Shown: piece by piece, positions 1-8,558 of the stretch
Position numbering within the stretch: position 1 is the first letter of the stretch
Layout: each line of letters starts with the position of its first letter
Assembly (NCBI RefSeq): GCF_000190375.1
Contig: NZ_AEWG01000005.1
Location: 1-45,164, forward strand
Origin: Rubrivivax benzoatilyticus JA2 = ATCC BAA-35
GTDB taxonomy: Bacteria; Pseudomonadota; Gammaproteobacteria; Burkholderiales; Burkholderiaceae_C
DNA length: 45,164 nt
Reading direction: 5' to 3'
Made by a program: the position numbers and the translations under genes
Notes under the pieces: generated by a model
The model's database searches: none
Told to the model about the DNA's origin: nothing
The model's input: the letters and a program-made list of their open reading frames with translations, nothing else

Positions 1-1
1 G

Positions 2-1408
2 GCGCCGGCGTCGGCCGCGCTGAAGATCGTCGCCATCACCTCCTGCCCGACCGGCATCGCGCACACCTTCATGGCCGCCGAAGGGCTGCAGGAAGGCGCC
101 AAGGCGCTGGGCCACCAGATCCGCGTCGAGACCCAGGGCTCGGTCGGCTCGCAGGATGCGCTGACGGCCGAAGAGATCGCCGCCGCCGATCTGGTGCTGG
201 TCGCCGCCGACCGCCAGGTCGAGCTGTCGCGTTTCGCCGGCAAGCGCCTGTTCCAGTCGCCGACCAAGCCGGCGATCGGCGACGGCGCCGGCCTGATCAA
301 GCGTGCGCTGGCCGAGGCGCGTGTGCACGGCGGCGAGGCTGCGCCGGACGCGTCGGCATCGGCCGCTGCCCCGGCCGCACGCACCGGCGTCTACAAGCAC
401 CTGATGACCGGCGTGTCCTTCATGCTGCCCTTCGTCGTTGCCGGCGGGCTGCTGATCGCGATCGCCTTCGCGCTCGGCGGCATCTACGTCTACGAGGACG
501 TGCACAAGGGCACGCTGGGCTGGACGCTGTTCCAGATCGGCGCCAAAGGCGCGTTCACGCTGATGGTGCCGGCACTGGCCGGTTACATCGCCTACTCGAT
601 CGCCGACCGGCCGGGCATCGCGCCGGGCATGACCGGCGGCGTCATCGCCGGGGCGATCGGCGCCGGTTTCCTCGGCGGCATCGTCGCCGGCTTCATCGCC
701 GGCTACGGCGTGCTGTGGCTGAACAAGGCGATCAAGCTGCCGCGCACGCTGGAGGGCCTCAAACCCGTGCTGATCCTGCCGCTGCTGGGCACGGCGGCGA
801 CCGGGCTGCTGATGTACTACGTCGTCGGCGCTCCGGCGGCCACGCTGCTGGCGGCGCTGACCACCTGGCTGCAGGGCATGCAGGGCGCGTCGGCCGTGGT
901 GCTCGGGCTGATCCTGGGCGGCATGATGGCGGTGGACATGGGCGGGCCGATCAACAAGGCGGCCTACGTCTTCGGCACGACGCTGATCGCGGCCAACGTC
1001 ACCGAGCCGATGGCGGCGGTGATGTGCGCCGGCATGACGCCGCCGCTGGCGCTGGCCGTCGCCTGCAAGCTGCTGCCCTCGCGTTTCACCGCCGAGGAGC
1101 GCGAGGCCGGCAACGCCGCCTTCGTGCTCGGTCTGGCCTTCGTCACCGAAGGCGCGATCCCGTTCGCGGCACGCGACCCGCTGCGCGTGATCCCGTCGCT
1201 GATCGCCGGCTCGGCGGTGGCCGGCGCGATCTGCCTGGCGATGGGCGTGCAGCTCAAGGTGCCGCACGGCGGCGTCTTCGTGCTGCCGATCCCGAACGCG
1301 GTGACGCACCTGGGCGCCTTCGTCGTCGCGCTGCTGGTCGGCACCGCGGTCTCGGTGGCGGCGCTGGCGATCGCCAAGCGCCGCGTCGTCGCGCCGGCGG
1401 CGGCATGA
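2..1408 (+). CDS. fruA: Fructose-specific PTS EIIBC component, 5'-truncated by the window
   Basis: This is the membrane permease of the fructose phosphotransferase system, which imports fructose and phosphorylates it during uptake. The reading frame is open from base 2, so the gene begins before the window. The EIIB active-site loop [12 protein letters not shown] is visible, with the phospho-accepting Cys codon at 44-46. An Ala/Pro-rich linker around bases 340-385 leads into a hydrophobic EIIC domain of about 340 residues that begins [16 protein letters not shown]. The GGPINKAAY and [11 protein letters not shown] segments are typical of fructose EIIC. Proteobacterial FruA often has two EIIB units; only the second can be judged here. 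An in-frame ATG at 71 lies inside the EIIB loop and cannot be the start. FruB and FruK would be expected upstream. Confidence 0.95.
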   Translation, partial: APASAALKIVAITSCPTGIAHTFMAAEGLQEGAKALGHQIRVETQGSVGSQDALTAEEIAAADLVLVAADRQVELSRFAGKRLFQSPTKPAIGDGAGLIKRALAEARVHGGEAAPDASASAAAPAARTGVYKHLMTGVSFMLPFVVAGGLLIAIAFALGGIYVYEDVHKGTLGWTLFQIGAKGAFTLMVPALAGYIAYSIADRPGIAPGMTGGVIAGAIGAGFLGGIVAGFIAGYGVLWLNKAIKLPRTLEGLKPVLILPLLGTAATGLLMYYVVGAPAATLLAALTTWLQGMQGASAVVLGLILGGMMAVDMGGPINKAAYVFGTTLIAANVTEPMAAVMCAGMTPPLALAVACKLLPSRFTAEEREAGNAAFVLGLAFVTEGAIPFAARDPLRVIPSLIAGSAVAGAICLAMGVQLKVPHGGVFVLPIPNAVTHLGAFVVALLVGTAVSVAALAIAKRRVVAPAAA

Positions 1409-1476
1409 GCCCTCAGGACTTGTCCGGGGCTCATTCCCGCCTGGTGGGACCGGCCGCCAGGCCGTAGGGTGCTCCA

Positions 1477-2700
1477 GTGAGCGTGGTTCTTCTCGACCCT
1501 TCGCGCCACGAGCCGCTGGCGGCGGCCTGGTCCGAGGCCGCGGCCCGCCAGTCGCTGGCGCGCATCGTCGCCTCGGCGCTGGACGAGGCCGACACGCTAG
1601 GCTGGCCCGCCCACCCGCTGGACGACCCGGAGTCGCCCGACGACCACCGCCACGCGCTCTACGACGGCGCCGGCGGCGTGCTGTGGACATTGCGCCGGCT
1701 GGTGCAGGACGGCGCGATCGCCGACTCGCCGAAGCGCCGGGCGCTGGAAGACCGCCTGCTCGACGGCCTCGTCGAACGCAACGCCGCGACGCGCAAGCCC
1801 GACGAACGCGGCTCGTTCTGGCTCGGCGACACCGGGCTGGAACTGCTGGCCTGGCAGGTGACGCAAGACGCCGCGACGCTGGACCGGCTGGAAGCGCTGC
1901 TGACGGCGCAGCTCGATCACCCGTCGCTGGAATCGTTGTGGAGCTTTCCGGGCAGCGCGCTGGCCGCGGTGCATCTGGCCGAGCAGGACGGCGGCGCACG
2001 CTGGCGCTCGCTGGCCGAAGCCGCGGTCGCGCGGCTGCTGGCGACCCGCATCGCCGACCCCGAGACCGGCACGCCGGTCTGGGAACAGGATCTCTACGGC
2101 CGCCGCGTGCGCTGGCTGGGCGCCGGCCATGGGCTGGCCGGCAACGTCTACCTGGCGCTGCGTGCGCGCCGTCTGGTGCCCGAGGCCGCGGTTGCGTCGC
2201 TGCTGGACGGCGCGTACACGACGCTGGCGGCGACCGCGCTGCGTGGCGAGGGCGAACAGGCCGGCGCCTGGAACTGGCACCCGATGATCGACGCCGCGCG
2301 TGTCGTCGGCCGGCTGCCGCTGCTGCAGGACTGCCACGGTTCGCCCGGCATCCTGGCCCGGCTGGCCGACGCGCCGCGCACGTCCGAGTGGGACGGACTG
2401 CTGCTCGCCGCCGGCGAGGCGGTCTGGCTCGCCGGCCCGCTGAACAAGGGCCCGAGCCTGTGCCATGGCACCGCCGGCAACGCGCTCGCGCTGCTGCGCC
2501 TGGCCGAGCGCAGCGGCGACGATCGCTGGCGCGAACGTGGCCTGGCGATGCTGGCCCACGCCGCGGCGCAGGTGGAAGCGGCACGCGAGCACTACGGCCG
2601 AGGCCGGCCGTCGCTGTGGACCGGCGACCTGGGCGTCGCCTGGGGGCTGGCCGAGGCGCTGGCCGGGCGCGCCCGGCTGCCGCTGCTCGACGTGTTCTGA
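1477..2700 (+). CDS. Stand-alone LanC-like (lanthionine synthetase C family) zinc protein
   Basis: The 407-residue protein resembles LanC/LANCL alpha-toroid enzymes, which activate a thiol on zinc for addition to dehydroamino acids. The zinc ligands of the family are present: Cys286 in QDCHGSPG, and Cys329-His330 in LCHGTAGN. His218 in GAGHGLAGN matches the family's conserved catalytic His. The spacing is very close to that of nisin cyclase. The start is a GTG preceded by only a weak ribosome site; it lies 68 bases after fruA, so cotranscription is plausible. No LanB/LanM dehydratase, protease or Cys/Ser-rich precursor peptide lies nearby, so a role in lanthipeptide synthesis is not supported. 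It may instead act in thiol (for example glutathione) chemistry like eukaryotic LANCL proteins; that is inference. The stop is one base from the convergent pyrD stop. Confidence 0.85.
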   Translation: MSVVLLDPSRHEPLAAAWSEAAARQSLARIVASALDEADTLGWPAHPLDDPESPDDHRHALYDGAGGVLWTLRRLVQDGAIADSPKRRALEDRLLDGLVERNAATRKPDERGSFWLGDTGLELLAWQVTQDAATLDRLEALLTAQLDHPSLESLWSFPGSALAAVHLAEQDGGARWRSLAEAAVARLLATRIADPETGTPVWEQDLYGRRVRWLGAGHGLAGNVYLALRARRLVPEAAVASLLDGAYTTLAATALRGEGEQAGAWNWHPMIDAARVVGRLPLLQDCHGSPGILARLADAPRTSEWDGLLLAAGEAVWLAGPLNKGPSLCHGTAGNALALLRLAERSGDDRWRERGLAMLAHAAAQVEAAREHYGRGRPSLWTGDLGVAWGLAEALAGRARLPLLDVF

Positions 2701-2701
2701 A

Positions 2702-3742
2702 TCAGCGGCGCGCCAGCGCGCGCGCCGCTTCGCCGACCAGCGCGGAGCCGCGGTAGATCAGCCCGGTGTAGATCTGCACCAGATCGGCGCCGGCGTCGAT
2801 CTTGGCGCGTGCGTCCTCGGCGGCCATCACGCCGCCGACGCCGATGATCGGGAAACCCGCGCCCAGCGCCGCACGCAGGCGGCGGATGACGCGGTTGCTC
2901 GCTTCGGCCACCGGCCGGCCGGACAGGCCGCCGGTTTCCTCGGCGTGGCGCAGGCCCTGCACGGCTTCGCGCGAGATCGTCGTGTTGGTGGCGATGACAC
3001 CGTCCAGCCCGTGCCGGCGCAGCGTCGCGGCGACGACGTCGACCTGGGCTTCGTCGAGGTCGGGCGCGATCTTCACGAACATCGGCACGCGCCGGCCCAG
3101 CGTGCCGGCGATTTCGTCGCGGCGCGCGGCGAGTGCGCCCAGCAGTGCGTCGAGCGCCTCGTCGCTCTGCAGCGCGCGCAGGTTCTTCGTGTTCGGGCTG
3201 GAGATGTTGACGGCCACGTAGTCGGCGTGCGGCGCGACGCCGTCCAGGCCGATCAGGTAGTCGTCGACGGCGCGCTCGATCGGCGTCGCGGCGTTCTTGC
3301 CGATGTTCAGGCCCAGGATGCCGCCGGCGGCGCGGAAGGACTTGGCCCGCTGCACGTTGGCGACGAAGGCCGCCAGGCCGTCGTTGTTGAAGCCCATGCG
3401 GTTGATCAGCGCCTCGGCCTCCGGCAGGCGGAACATGCGCGGCTTCGGGTTGCCCGGCTGAGGCTTCGGCGTGACGGTGCCGACCTCGATGAAGCCGAAG
3501 CCCATCGCGCCCAGCGCGTCGATGCAGCGGCCGTTCTTGTCCAGCCCGGCGGCCAGGCCGACGCGGTTGGGGAAACGCAGGCCGGCGACGGTGACCGGGT
3601 CGTCGATGCGCGTCTCGCTCCAGGCGCAGCGCAGCGGCGTGTCCTGCAGCCGGGCCAGGCCGGAGATCGTCAGGTCGTGGGCGGCTTCGGGGTCGAGGCC
3701 GAAGAGGAAGCGGCGGGCCAGGCCGTAGGGCAGCAGGGACAT
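2702..3742 (-). CDS. pyrD: Dihydroorotate dehydrogenase (quinone), class 2
   Basis: PyrD oxidises dihydroorotate to orotate in pyrimidine synthesis, passing electrons through FMN to the membrane quinone pool. The 346-residue protein begins [19 protein letters not shown], the amphipathic N-terminal membrane-docking segment of class 2 enzymes. The FMN-binding LAAGLDKNG, the NISSPNT motif with the catalytic Ser, and the C-terminal IIGVGGV and [10 protein letters not shown] segments are all present. A longer open frame reaches 3805, but it would overlap the start of rpiA; the ATG at 3742 gives the usual family N-terminus. It is divergent from rpiA across a 56-base gap. Confidence 0.97.
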   Translation of the reverse strand: MSLLPYGLARRFLFGLDPEAAHDLTISGLARLQDTPLRCAWSETRIDDPVTVAGLRFPNRVGLAAGLDKNGRCIDALGAMGFGFIEVGTVTPKPQPGNPKPRMFRLPEAEALINRMGFNNDGLAAFVANVQRAKSFRAAGGILGLNIGKNAATPIERAVDDYLIGLDGVAPHADYVAVNISSPNTKNLRALQSDEALDALLGALAARRDEIAGTLGRRVPMFVKIAPDLDEAQVDVVAATLRRHGLDGVIATNTTISREAVQGLRHAEETGGLSGRPVAEASNRVIRRLRAALGAGFPIIGVGGVMAAEDARAKIDAGADLVQIYTGLIYRGSALVGEAARALARR

Positions 3743-3798
3743 GGGCGGCGATTGTCGCAAACGGTGTCGGGCCCGGCCGGCGCGGATAATCGGCGCCC

Positions 3799-4461
3799 AT
3801 GACACAGGACGAACTCAAGGCCCTGGTCGCCCAAGCGGCGATCGAGCACGTCGTCCCGGGCGCGCTGGTCGGCGTGGGCACGGGATCGACGGTCAACCAC
3901 TTCATCGACGCGCTCGCGAAGATCAAGGACCGCATCGCCGGCGCGGTGTCGAGCTCGGTGCAGAGCACCGAACGGCTGCGCCGCCACGGCATCCCGGTCG
4001 TCGAGGCCGCGGCGCTGGACCGGCCGCTGCCGGTCTACGTCGACGGCGCCGACGAGATCGACCACCACGGCTACATGATCAAGGGCGGCGGCGCGGCGCT
4101 GACGCGCGAGAAGATCGTCGCCGACCTGGCCGAACGTTTCGTCTGCATCGCCGACGAGAGCAAGCTGGTCGACACGCTGGGGCGCTTCCCGCTGCCGGTC
4201 GAGGTGATCCCGATGGCCGCGCCGCAGATCGCGCGTCGCTTCGAGGCGATGGGCGCCACCGCGACGCTGCGCCTGGGCGTGACGACCGACAACGGCCAGC
4301 CGATCCTCGACGTGCGCGGCCTGAAGATCACCGACCCGCTGGCGATGGAGACCGAGATCAACCAGTGGCCGGGCGTCGTGACGGTGGGCATCTTCGCTCG
4401 CCACAAGGCCAGCCTGTGTCTGCTGGGCACCGCCGAAGGCGTGCGCACGCTGCGTTTCTGA
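3799..4461 (+). CDS. rpiA: Ribose-5-phosphate isomerase A
   Basis: RpiA interconverts ribose 5-phosphate and ribulose 5-phosphate in the pentose phosphate pathway, and in a phototroph also in the Calvin cycle. The 220-residue length is standard. The phosphate/substrate loop [12 protein letters not shown] near the N-terminus, the DGADEID motif with catalytic acids, and [12 protein letters not shown] are all visible. The C-terminus ends [11 protein letters not shown] as usual. A GATAAT -10-like hexamer lies about 13 bases before the ATG, so the transcript may have a short leader; no strong ribosome site is visible. Confidence 0.97.
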   Translation: MTQDELKALVAQAAIEHVVPGALVGVGTGSTVNHFIDALAKIKDRIAGAVSSSVQSTERLRRHGIPVVEAAALDRPLPVYVDGADEIDHHGYMIKGGGAALTREKIVADLAERFVCIADESKLVDTLGRFPLPVEVIPMAAPQIARRFEAMGATATLRLGVTTDNGQPILDVRGLKITDPLAMETEINQWPGVVTVGIFARHKASLCLLGTAEGVRTLRF

Positions 4462-4518
4462 CCGTTCCCGAGGGCGGCCGGGCGTCGAGCTTGGCCCTTC
4501 TCAAACCCGCGCCATTGC

Positions 4519-4544
4519 GGAGCCCGCGCCCGGTGCGCGGCTCC
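4519..4544 (+). terminator. Intergenic hairpin between rpiA and the small Lys-rich gene
   Basis: GGAGCC pairs with GGCTCC, with an inner GCGC/GCGC stem across one bulged base. No T-run follows, so termination is uncertain. A CATAAT -10-like hexamer follows immediately and could instead mark the promoter of the next gene. Confidence 0.35.
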
Positions 4545-4575
4545 ATAATGGCGCCCCCTGATCAAAGGACCGCCC

Positions 4576-4764
4576 GTGGCCAAACCCAATTACGCCTTCG
4601 AAAAGCGCCAGCGAGAACTCGCGAAGAAGCGCAAGAAGGAAGAGAAGGCCTCGCGCAAGGCCAGCCCGTCGCAGCACGACGACGCGCCTGACAACCAGGC
4701 CCAGACGGGCGAAGGCTCCGCCGACACCCCGCCGCCGGCCGCCGAAGGCCAGCGCGAAGACTGA
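4576..4764 (+). CDS. Small Lys/Arg-rich conserved hypothetical protein
   Basis: The 62-residue protein begins MAKPNYAFEKRQRELAKK and has a highly basic first half rich in Lys, Arg and Glu, likely helical, followed by an acidic, Pro-rich, disordered tail. I have a general recollection of similar short proteins in Burkholderiales, but no function is known to me. The charge pattern is compatible with nucleic-acid or ribosome association, which is only inference. Its TGA stop directly abuts the stop of convergent mnmC in the hexamer TGATCA. The ATG start follows a purine-rich AAAGGA ribosome site. Confidence 0.75.
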   Translation: MAKPNYAFEKRQRELAKKRKKEEKASRKASPSQHDDAPDNQAQTGEGSADTPPPAAEGQRED

Positions 4765-6684
4765 TCAGCCCCGGCGCCGCAGCGCGCGCGCCGCGAAACG
4801 CGCCGGGTCGACGGCGTCCACCAGGTCCTGCTCCAGCGGCCACGGCGCGCCGGTGGCCATCGCCGCCACCAGCCGGCCGGCCAGCGGCGCCAGCGTGATG
4901 CCGCGGCTGCCCAGCGCGGTGCAGACCATCAGCCCCTCGTGCCGCGGCCAGCGCCGCGGCTGCTCGGCGCGGTGCGCCGGCAGCACCGCCGGCAGCGCGC
5001 CGACGATCGGCATCCTGTCCTCCGCCACCAGACGCCAGCCGACCCGGCCGGGCCAGGGCCGGGCGTCTGCCGGCGGCTCCAGCCCCGTCAGGCGCTTCAG
5101 CTTGGCGAGGTTGTCGACGTGGTCGGCGTCGCGCCGCGTTGGGTCTTCGTCACCGGCCTGGCTGCTGGCGCCGAAGACGACACCACCGTCTGGACCGGGC
5201 AGCGCGTAGCCGCCTCCGGCCACCGGCAGCGCCAGCGGCGCGCGCGGGCCCATCCAGGCGCTGACCTGGCCACGCACCCGCTGCAGCGGCCAGGTGCAGG
5301 CCTCGGGCATCCACGGCGCGGCCAGGCGCGCGGCGTCGGAGGCGTTGGCCAGCACGACGATCGCCGTCTCGGCCAGCGTGCCGCCGGCCGCGTCCAGCAG
5401 GCGCCAGCGGTCGGCGCGGCGTTCCAGGCGCGCGACCTCGGTGCCGCCGACGAAACGCACGCCCGGCGTCGCGATCCAGTGCGCCGCCAGCGCCGCCGGC
5501 GAACACCAGCCGGCACCCGGATAGAACCAGGCCGGTGACGGCAGCGTGAGCCCGGCGAGTGCCGAGGCCTCGTCGGTGTCGAGTGCCTGCACCCAGTCGG
5601 CCGGCAGCCCGGCGCGTGTGGCGAGCGCCCGCATCGCGTCCACCGGCCCGCTGTCCAGCCGCAGCAGGCCACGCGTCGAGCCCGGCACCAGGCCGGCGTC
5701 GAACAGCGGCGAGTAAGTGCGCGTGGCCAGCAGCGCGCCGGCGCGCAGCAGCCGCGCATGCGGGCCGTCGTCGGCGTGCACCGTGCCGTGGAAGATGCCG
5801 GCCGGGTTGCCCGAGGTCTCGGCGCCCGGCGTGGCGCGGCGCTCGAAGACCGTCACCACCAACCCTTCGGCGGCCAAGGCCTGCGCGACCGCGGCGCCGG
5901 CCAGCCCGGCGCCGATGACGACCGCGTCGCGCGCCTGCGGCAGCGCCGCGGTGTCGCGCGGTGGCGGCGGGGGCAGGTAACGCGGCGCGTAGCGTGCGAC
6001 GCTGATCTCGCGTTTGCCGCCGATGCCGGCGCGGCGTTCGAGCTCGAAGCCGACCGCCGCCAGCCCGTCGCGCACCGCGCGTGCGACGCTCCAGGTGGCC
6101 GCCGTCGTGCCCGGCGCCGACAGCCGCGCCAGCGCCTGGAACACCGGCGCCGACCACATCGCGGCGTTGCGGCCGGGCGCAAATCCGTCGAGGTAGATCG
6201 CGTCGGCCACCAGGCGCAGCTCGGGCAGCAGCGCCGCGGCGTCGCCGTAGCCCAGCAGCAGGCGCACGCGGCCGCCGTCGAGGTCGATCGGGTGCAGGCC
6301 GGGTGTCGCTGGCGGCCAGGCGGCGACGAGTTCGGCGGCCAGCTCCGGCCGCGGCGAGCCGCGCAGCGCGCGCGCGAGGTCGGTGCGTGTCGGCGGATGG
6401 CGTTCGACGCTGACGAAGACCAGCTGCGCGCAGCGCGCCGGGTCGTCGCGCCATTCGGCCCAGGTCGCGAGGAAGTTGTTGCCCAGGCCGAACCCGGTCT
6501 CGGCGATGACGAAACGCCGCTGCCCGGCCCAGCGCCCCGGCAGACCGTTGCCGGCCAGGAACACGTGCCGCGCCTGCTCGAAGGCGCCGACCTGGGCGTG
6601 GTAGACGTCGCCGAAGTCCGGCGCGTGCGGCAGGCCGGCGGTGTCGAACTCGATGCGCGCCGGGACGACGGGTTCGGTCTTCAT
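4765..6684 (-). CDS. mnmC: Bifunctional tRNA 5-methylaminomethyl-2-thiouridine biosynthesis protein MnmC
   Basis: MnmC completes the wobble modification mnm5s2U34. Its C-terminal FAD domain removes the carboxymethyl group and its N-terminal domain methylates the amine with S-adenosylmethionine. In the 639-residue protein the SAM motif AETGFGLGNNF lies near residues 61-71, and DAIYLDGFAPGRNAAMW near 162-178 is the methyltransferase signature. The FAD dinucleotide loop GAGLAG lies near 259-264, after a Pro-rich linker. The frame stays open upstream to 6792, but the ATG at 6684 gives the normal family N-terminus. Both domains look intact. Confidence 0.95.
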   Translation of the reverse strand: MKTEPVVPARIEFDTAGLPHAPDFGDVYHAQVGAFEQARHVFLAGNGLPGRWAGQRRFVIAETGFGLGNNFLATWAEWRDDPARCAQLVFVSVERHPPTRTDLARALRGSPRPELAAELVAAWPPATPGLHPIDLDGGRVRLLLGYGDAAALLPELRLVADAIYLDGFAPGRNAAMWSAPVFQALARLSAPGTTAATWSVARAVRDGLAAVGFELERRAGIGGKREISVARYAPRYLPPPPPRDTAALPQARDAVVIGAGLAGAAVAQALAAEGLVVTVFERRATPGAETSGNPAGIFHGTVHADDGPHARLLRAGALLATRTYSPLFDAGLVPGSTRGLLRLDSGPVDAMRALATRAGLPADWVQALDTDEASALAGLTLPSPAWFYPGAGWCSPAALAAHWIATPGVRFVGGTEVARLERRADRWRLLDAAGGTLAETAIVVLANASDAARLAAPWMPEACTWPLQRVRGQVSAWMGPRAPLALPVAGGGYALPGPDGGVVFGASSQAGDEDPTRRDADHVDNLAKLKRLTGLEPPADARPWPGRVGWRLVAEDRMPIVGALPAVLPAHRAEQPRRWPRHEGLMVCTALGSRGITLAPLAGRLVAAMATGAPWPLEQDLVDAVDPARFAARALRRRG

Positions 6685-6786
6685 GCGTGTCTGGACAACC
6701 CGGCCTGCCGCGTCATGCGCGACGGCGCCGAGACCGCCGCGTCGAAGTCGAAGGCCATGCGTCGATGATGCCCCAGCAACGACAAA

Positions 6787-6804
6787 GGGCACCTCGCGGT
6801 GCCC
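6787..6804 (-). terminator. Intrinsic terminator of efp
   Basis: GGGCACC and GGTGCCC form a perfect 7-bp stem around a TCGC tetraloop. Read on the minus strand, the stem lies 21 bases past the efp stop and is followed by a short T-rich stretch (TTTGTCGTT). Confidence 0.75.
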
Positions 6805-6825
6805 TCGGTCAGGAGCGAAGACGCG

Positions 6826-7380
6826 TCAGACGCGCTTGCGGTACTCGTGGGTGCGGGTGTCGATTTCGACCTTGTCGCCGTTTTCGACGAACAGCGGCAC
6901 CGAGATCTCGAAACCCGTGCCGACGATCTTGGCCGGCTTCATGACCTTGCCCGAGGTGTCGCCCTTGACGGCCGGCTCGGTGATGATCTCGCGCACGACG
7001 GTGGTCGGCAGTTCGACCGAGATCGCCTTGCCGTCGTAGAAGACGACTTCCACCGGCATGTTGTCTTCGAGGTAGCTGATGGCGTCACCCATGTTCTCGG
7101 CTTCCACCTCGAACTGGTTGTATTCCGGGTCCATGAACACGTACATCGGATCGGCGAAGTACGTGTACGTGCACTCCTTCTTGTCCAGGATGATCTGGTC
7201 CATCTTGTCGTCGGCCTTGAAGACGACTTCGGCCCCGCCGCCGTTCAGCAGGTTCTTCATCTTCATGCGGACCGTGGCGGCACCGCGGCCACCGCGGCTG
7301 TATTCGGTCTTCAGCACGACCATCGGGTCCTTGCCCTGCATGATGACGTTGCCGGCGCGGATTTCCTGAGCGAGTTTCAT
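6826..7380 (-). CDS. efp: Elongation factor P, arginine type
   Basis: EF-P relieves ribosome stalling at consecutive prolines. The 184-residue protein has the KOW-like N-terminal domain and two OB-like domains, and ends THEYRKRV. The tip of the loop that reaches the peptidyl-transferase centre reads SRGGRGAA and places Arg at position 32 instead of Lys. Arg32 EF-P proteins are activated by rhamnosylation, and the neighbouring upstream gene encodes the matching enzyme EarP. The gene follows earP after about 120 bases. A TAGAAT -10-like hexamer overlaps the earP stop codon on the minus strand, so efp may also have its own promoter. Confidence 0.98.
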   Translation of the reverse strand: MKLAQEIRAGNVIMQGKDPMVVLKTEYSRGGRGAATVRMKMKNLLNGGGAEVVFKADDKMDQIILDKKECTYTYFADPMYVFMDPEYNQFEVEAENMGDAISYLEDNMPVEVVFYDGKAISVELPTTVVREIITEPAVKGDTSGKVMKPAKIVGTGFEISVPLFVENGDKVEIDTRTHEYRKRV

Positions 7381-7503
7381 GGCGTCGAGCGGGGCGTGCC
7401 CCCGCGGCTGGTTGATCCCCGGCGAGCGCTGGCGGGCAGCCGCTCCATCACCGGTGTAGAACTGGGCGAGCCCGACGGGCCCGTTTGCGCAAAGCCCTTG
7501 ATT

Positions 7504-8523
7504 CTAGCATTCGGGGCCGGCTTTGCCTTGTGCGAACTGCCACAGAGCGCCGGTCAGATCAAGTCGCGACGCTTGTCCGTCGCGGAATGCGGCCATCGCG
7601 GCGGCCCAGACGCCGGCCTCGGGCAGTGGCGCCCAGGGCCCGAGACCGTTCCAGCCGCGCCAGAACTCGGCCAGCCCCGGCACCGCGGGCATGCGCGCCA
7701 GCAAGGCGTCCAGCTTGTCGGCGTGCACGCCGTCCTCTTGCGGGTAGATGTGCCAGACGAAGGGCCGGCCGGCCCAGATCGCGCGCACCAGCGAGTCTTC
7801 GCCGCGCACGAAGTTCAGGTCCGAGGCGCGCAACAGGCGGTCGAACTCGGGCTGCGGCAGGTGGGGCAGGGCGGCGCTGCGCAAGCCGGGCGGCGTCGTG
7901 CTCACCAGCCGCTGGGCGTGGCCGGGTGTCAGCAGCAGCAGCGTCGGCTCGGCGGCCAGCGCGTCCAGCAGCGCCGGCACCGCCGGGTTGTCGTAGCAGA
8001 ACAGCGTCACGACCCGTTCGCCGTCGCGCCGCGCCAGGCCGTGGGCCGCGAGCCAGGCGTCGCCGTCGAAGGCCGCGTGCTCGGCCAGCAGCCCGGGCTC
8101 GCGCAGCAGGCCGCCGGTGGCGGCGGTGAAACCCGGATGGAAGAACCACTTGTCCAGCCCCGAACGATGCGGCGAGCGCAGGCCGTGCACACGTTCGACC
8201 CAGGGCTCGGCGCTCAGGTACTCGAGGTTGATCCACACCGGCGCCGGCGTGCGCACGGCCATGCGTTCGACGAAGGCCGGCGGCGGGTCGCAGGCGAAGG
8301 CCTCGACGACGACGTCGCCGGGTTCAGCTGCGGCGTCGAAGGCGCCGACCTCGACACCGCCGGTGCCGGCGGGCGCCATCCACGCCAGCGCGCTGGCGTC
8401 GTCGATCCACAGCCGCACGCGTGCACCGCGTGCGGCGAGGTCACGCGCCAGGCGCCAGCAGACGCCGACGTCGCCCCAGTTGTCGATGACGCGGCAGAAC
8501 AGGTCCCAGGTCCAGGCTCGCAT
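7504..8523 (-). CDS. earP: EF-P arginine rhamnosyltransferase EarP
   Basis: EarP transfers rhamnose from dTDP-beta-L-rhamnose to Arg32 of EF-P (family formerly DUF2331, GT-B fold). The N-terminus reads [18 protein letters not shown], which carries the two Asp residues of the catalytic region (Asp14 and Asp18 here). The C-terminal nucleotide-sugar segment [19 protein letters not shown] with its Glu is also intact. The ATG at 8523 gives 339 residues and the standard N-terminus; an open extension to 8550 would run almost to the divergent uvrC start. Pairing with an Arg32-type efp downstream is the classic arrangement and strongly supports the call. Confidence 0.96.
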   Translation of the reverse strand: MRAWTWDLFCRVIDNWGDVGVCWRLARDLAARGARVRLWIDDASALAWMAPAGTGGVEVGAFDAAAEPGDVVVEAFACDPPPAFVERMAVRTPAPVWINLEYLSAEPWVERVHGLRSPHRSGLDKWFFHPGFTAATGGLLREPGLLAEHAAFDGDAWLAAHGLARRDGERVVTLFCYDNPAVPALLDALAAEPTLLLLTPGHAQRLVSTTPPGLRSAALPHLPQPEFDRLLRASDLNFVRGEDSLVRAIWAGRPFVWHIYPQEDGVHADKLDALLARMPAVPGLAEFWRGWNGLGPWAPLPEAGVWAAAMAAFRDGQASRLDLTGALWQFAQGKAGPEC

Positions 8524-8558
8524 CGGCCGGATTATCGGCAGCCGCGACAATAGGGCCC

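Noticed and set aside
1409..1476. Search for a lanthipeptide precursor between fruA and the LanC-like gene
   Set aside because: The 68-base gap holds no start codon and ribosome site followed by a Ser/Thr/Cys-rich peptide.
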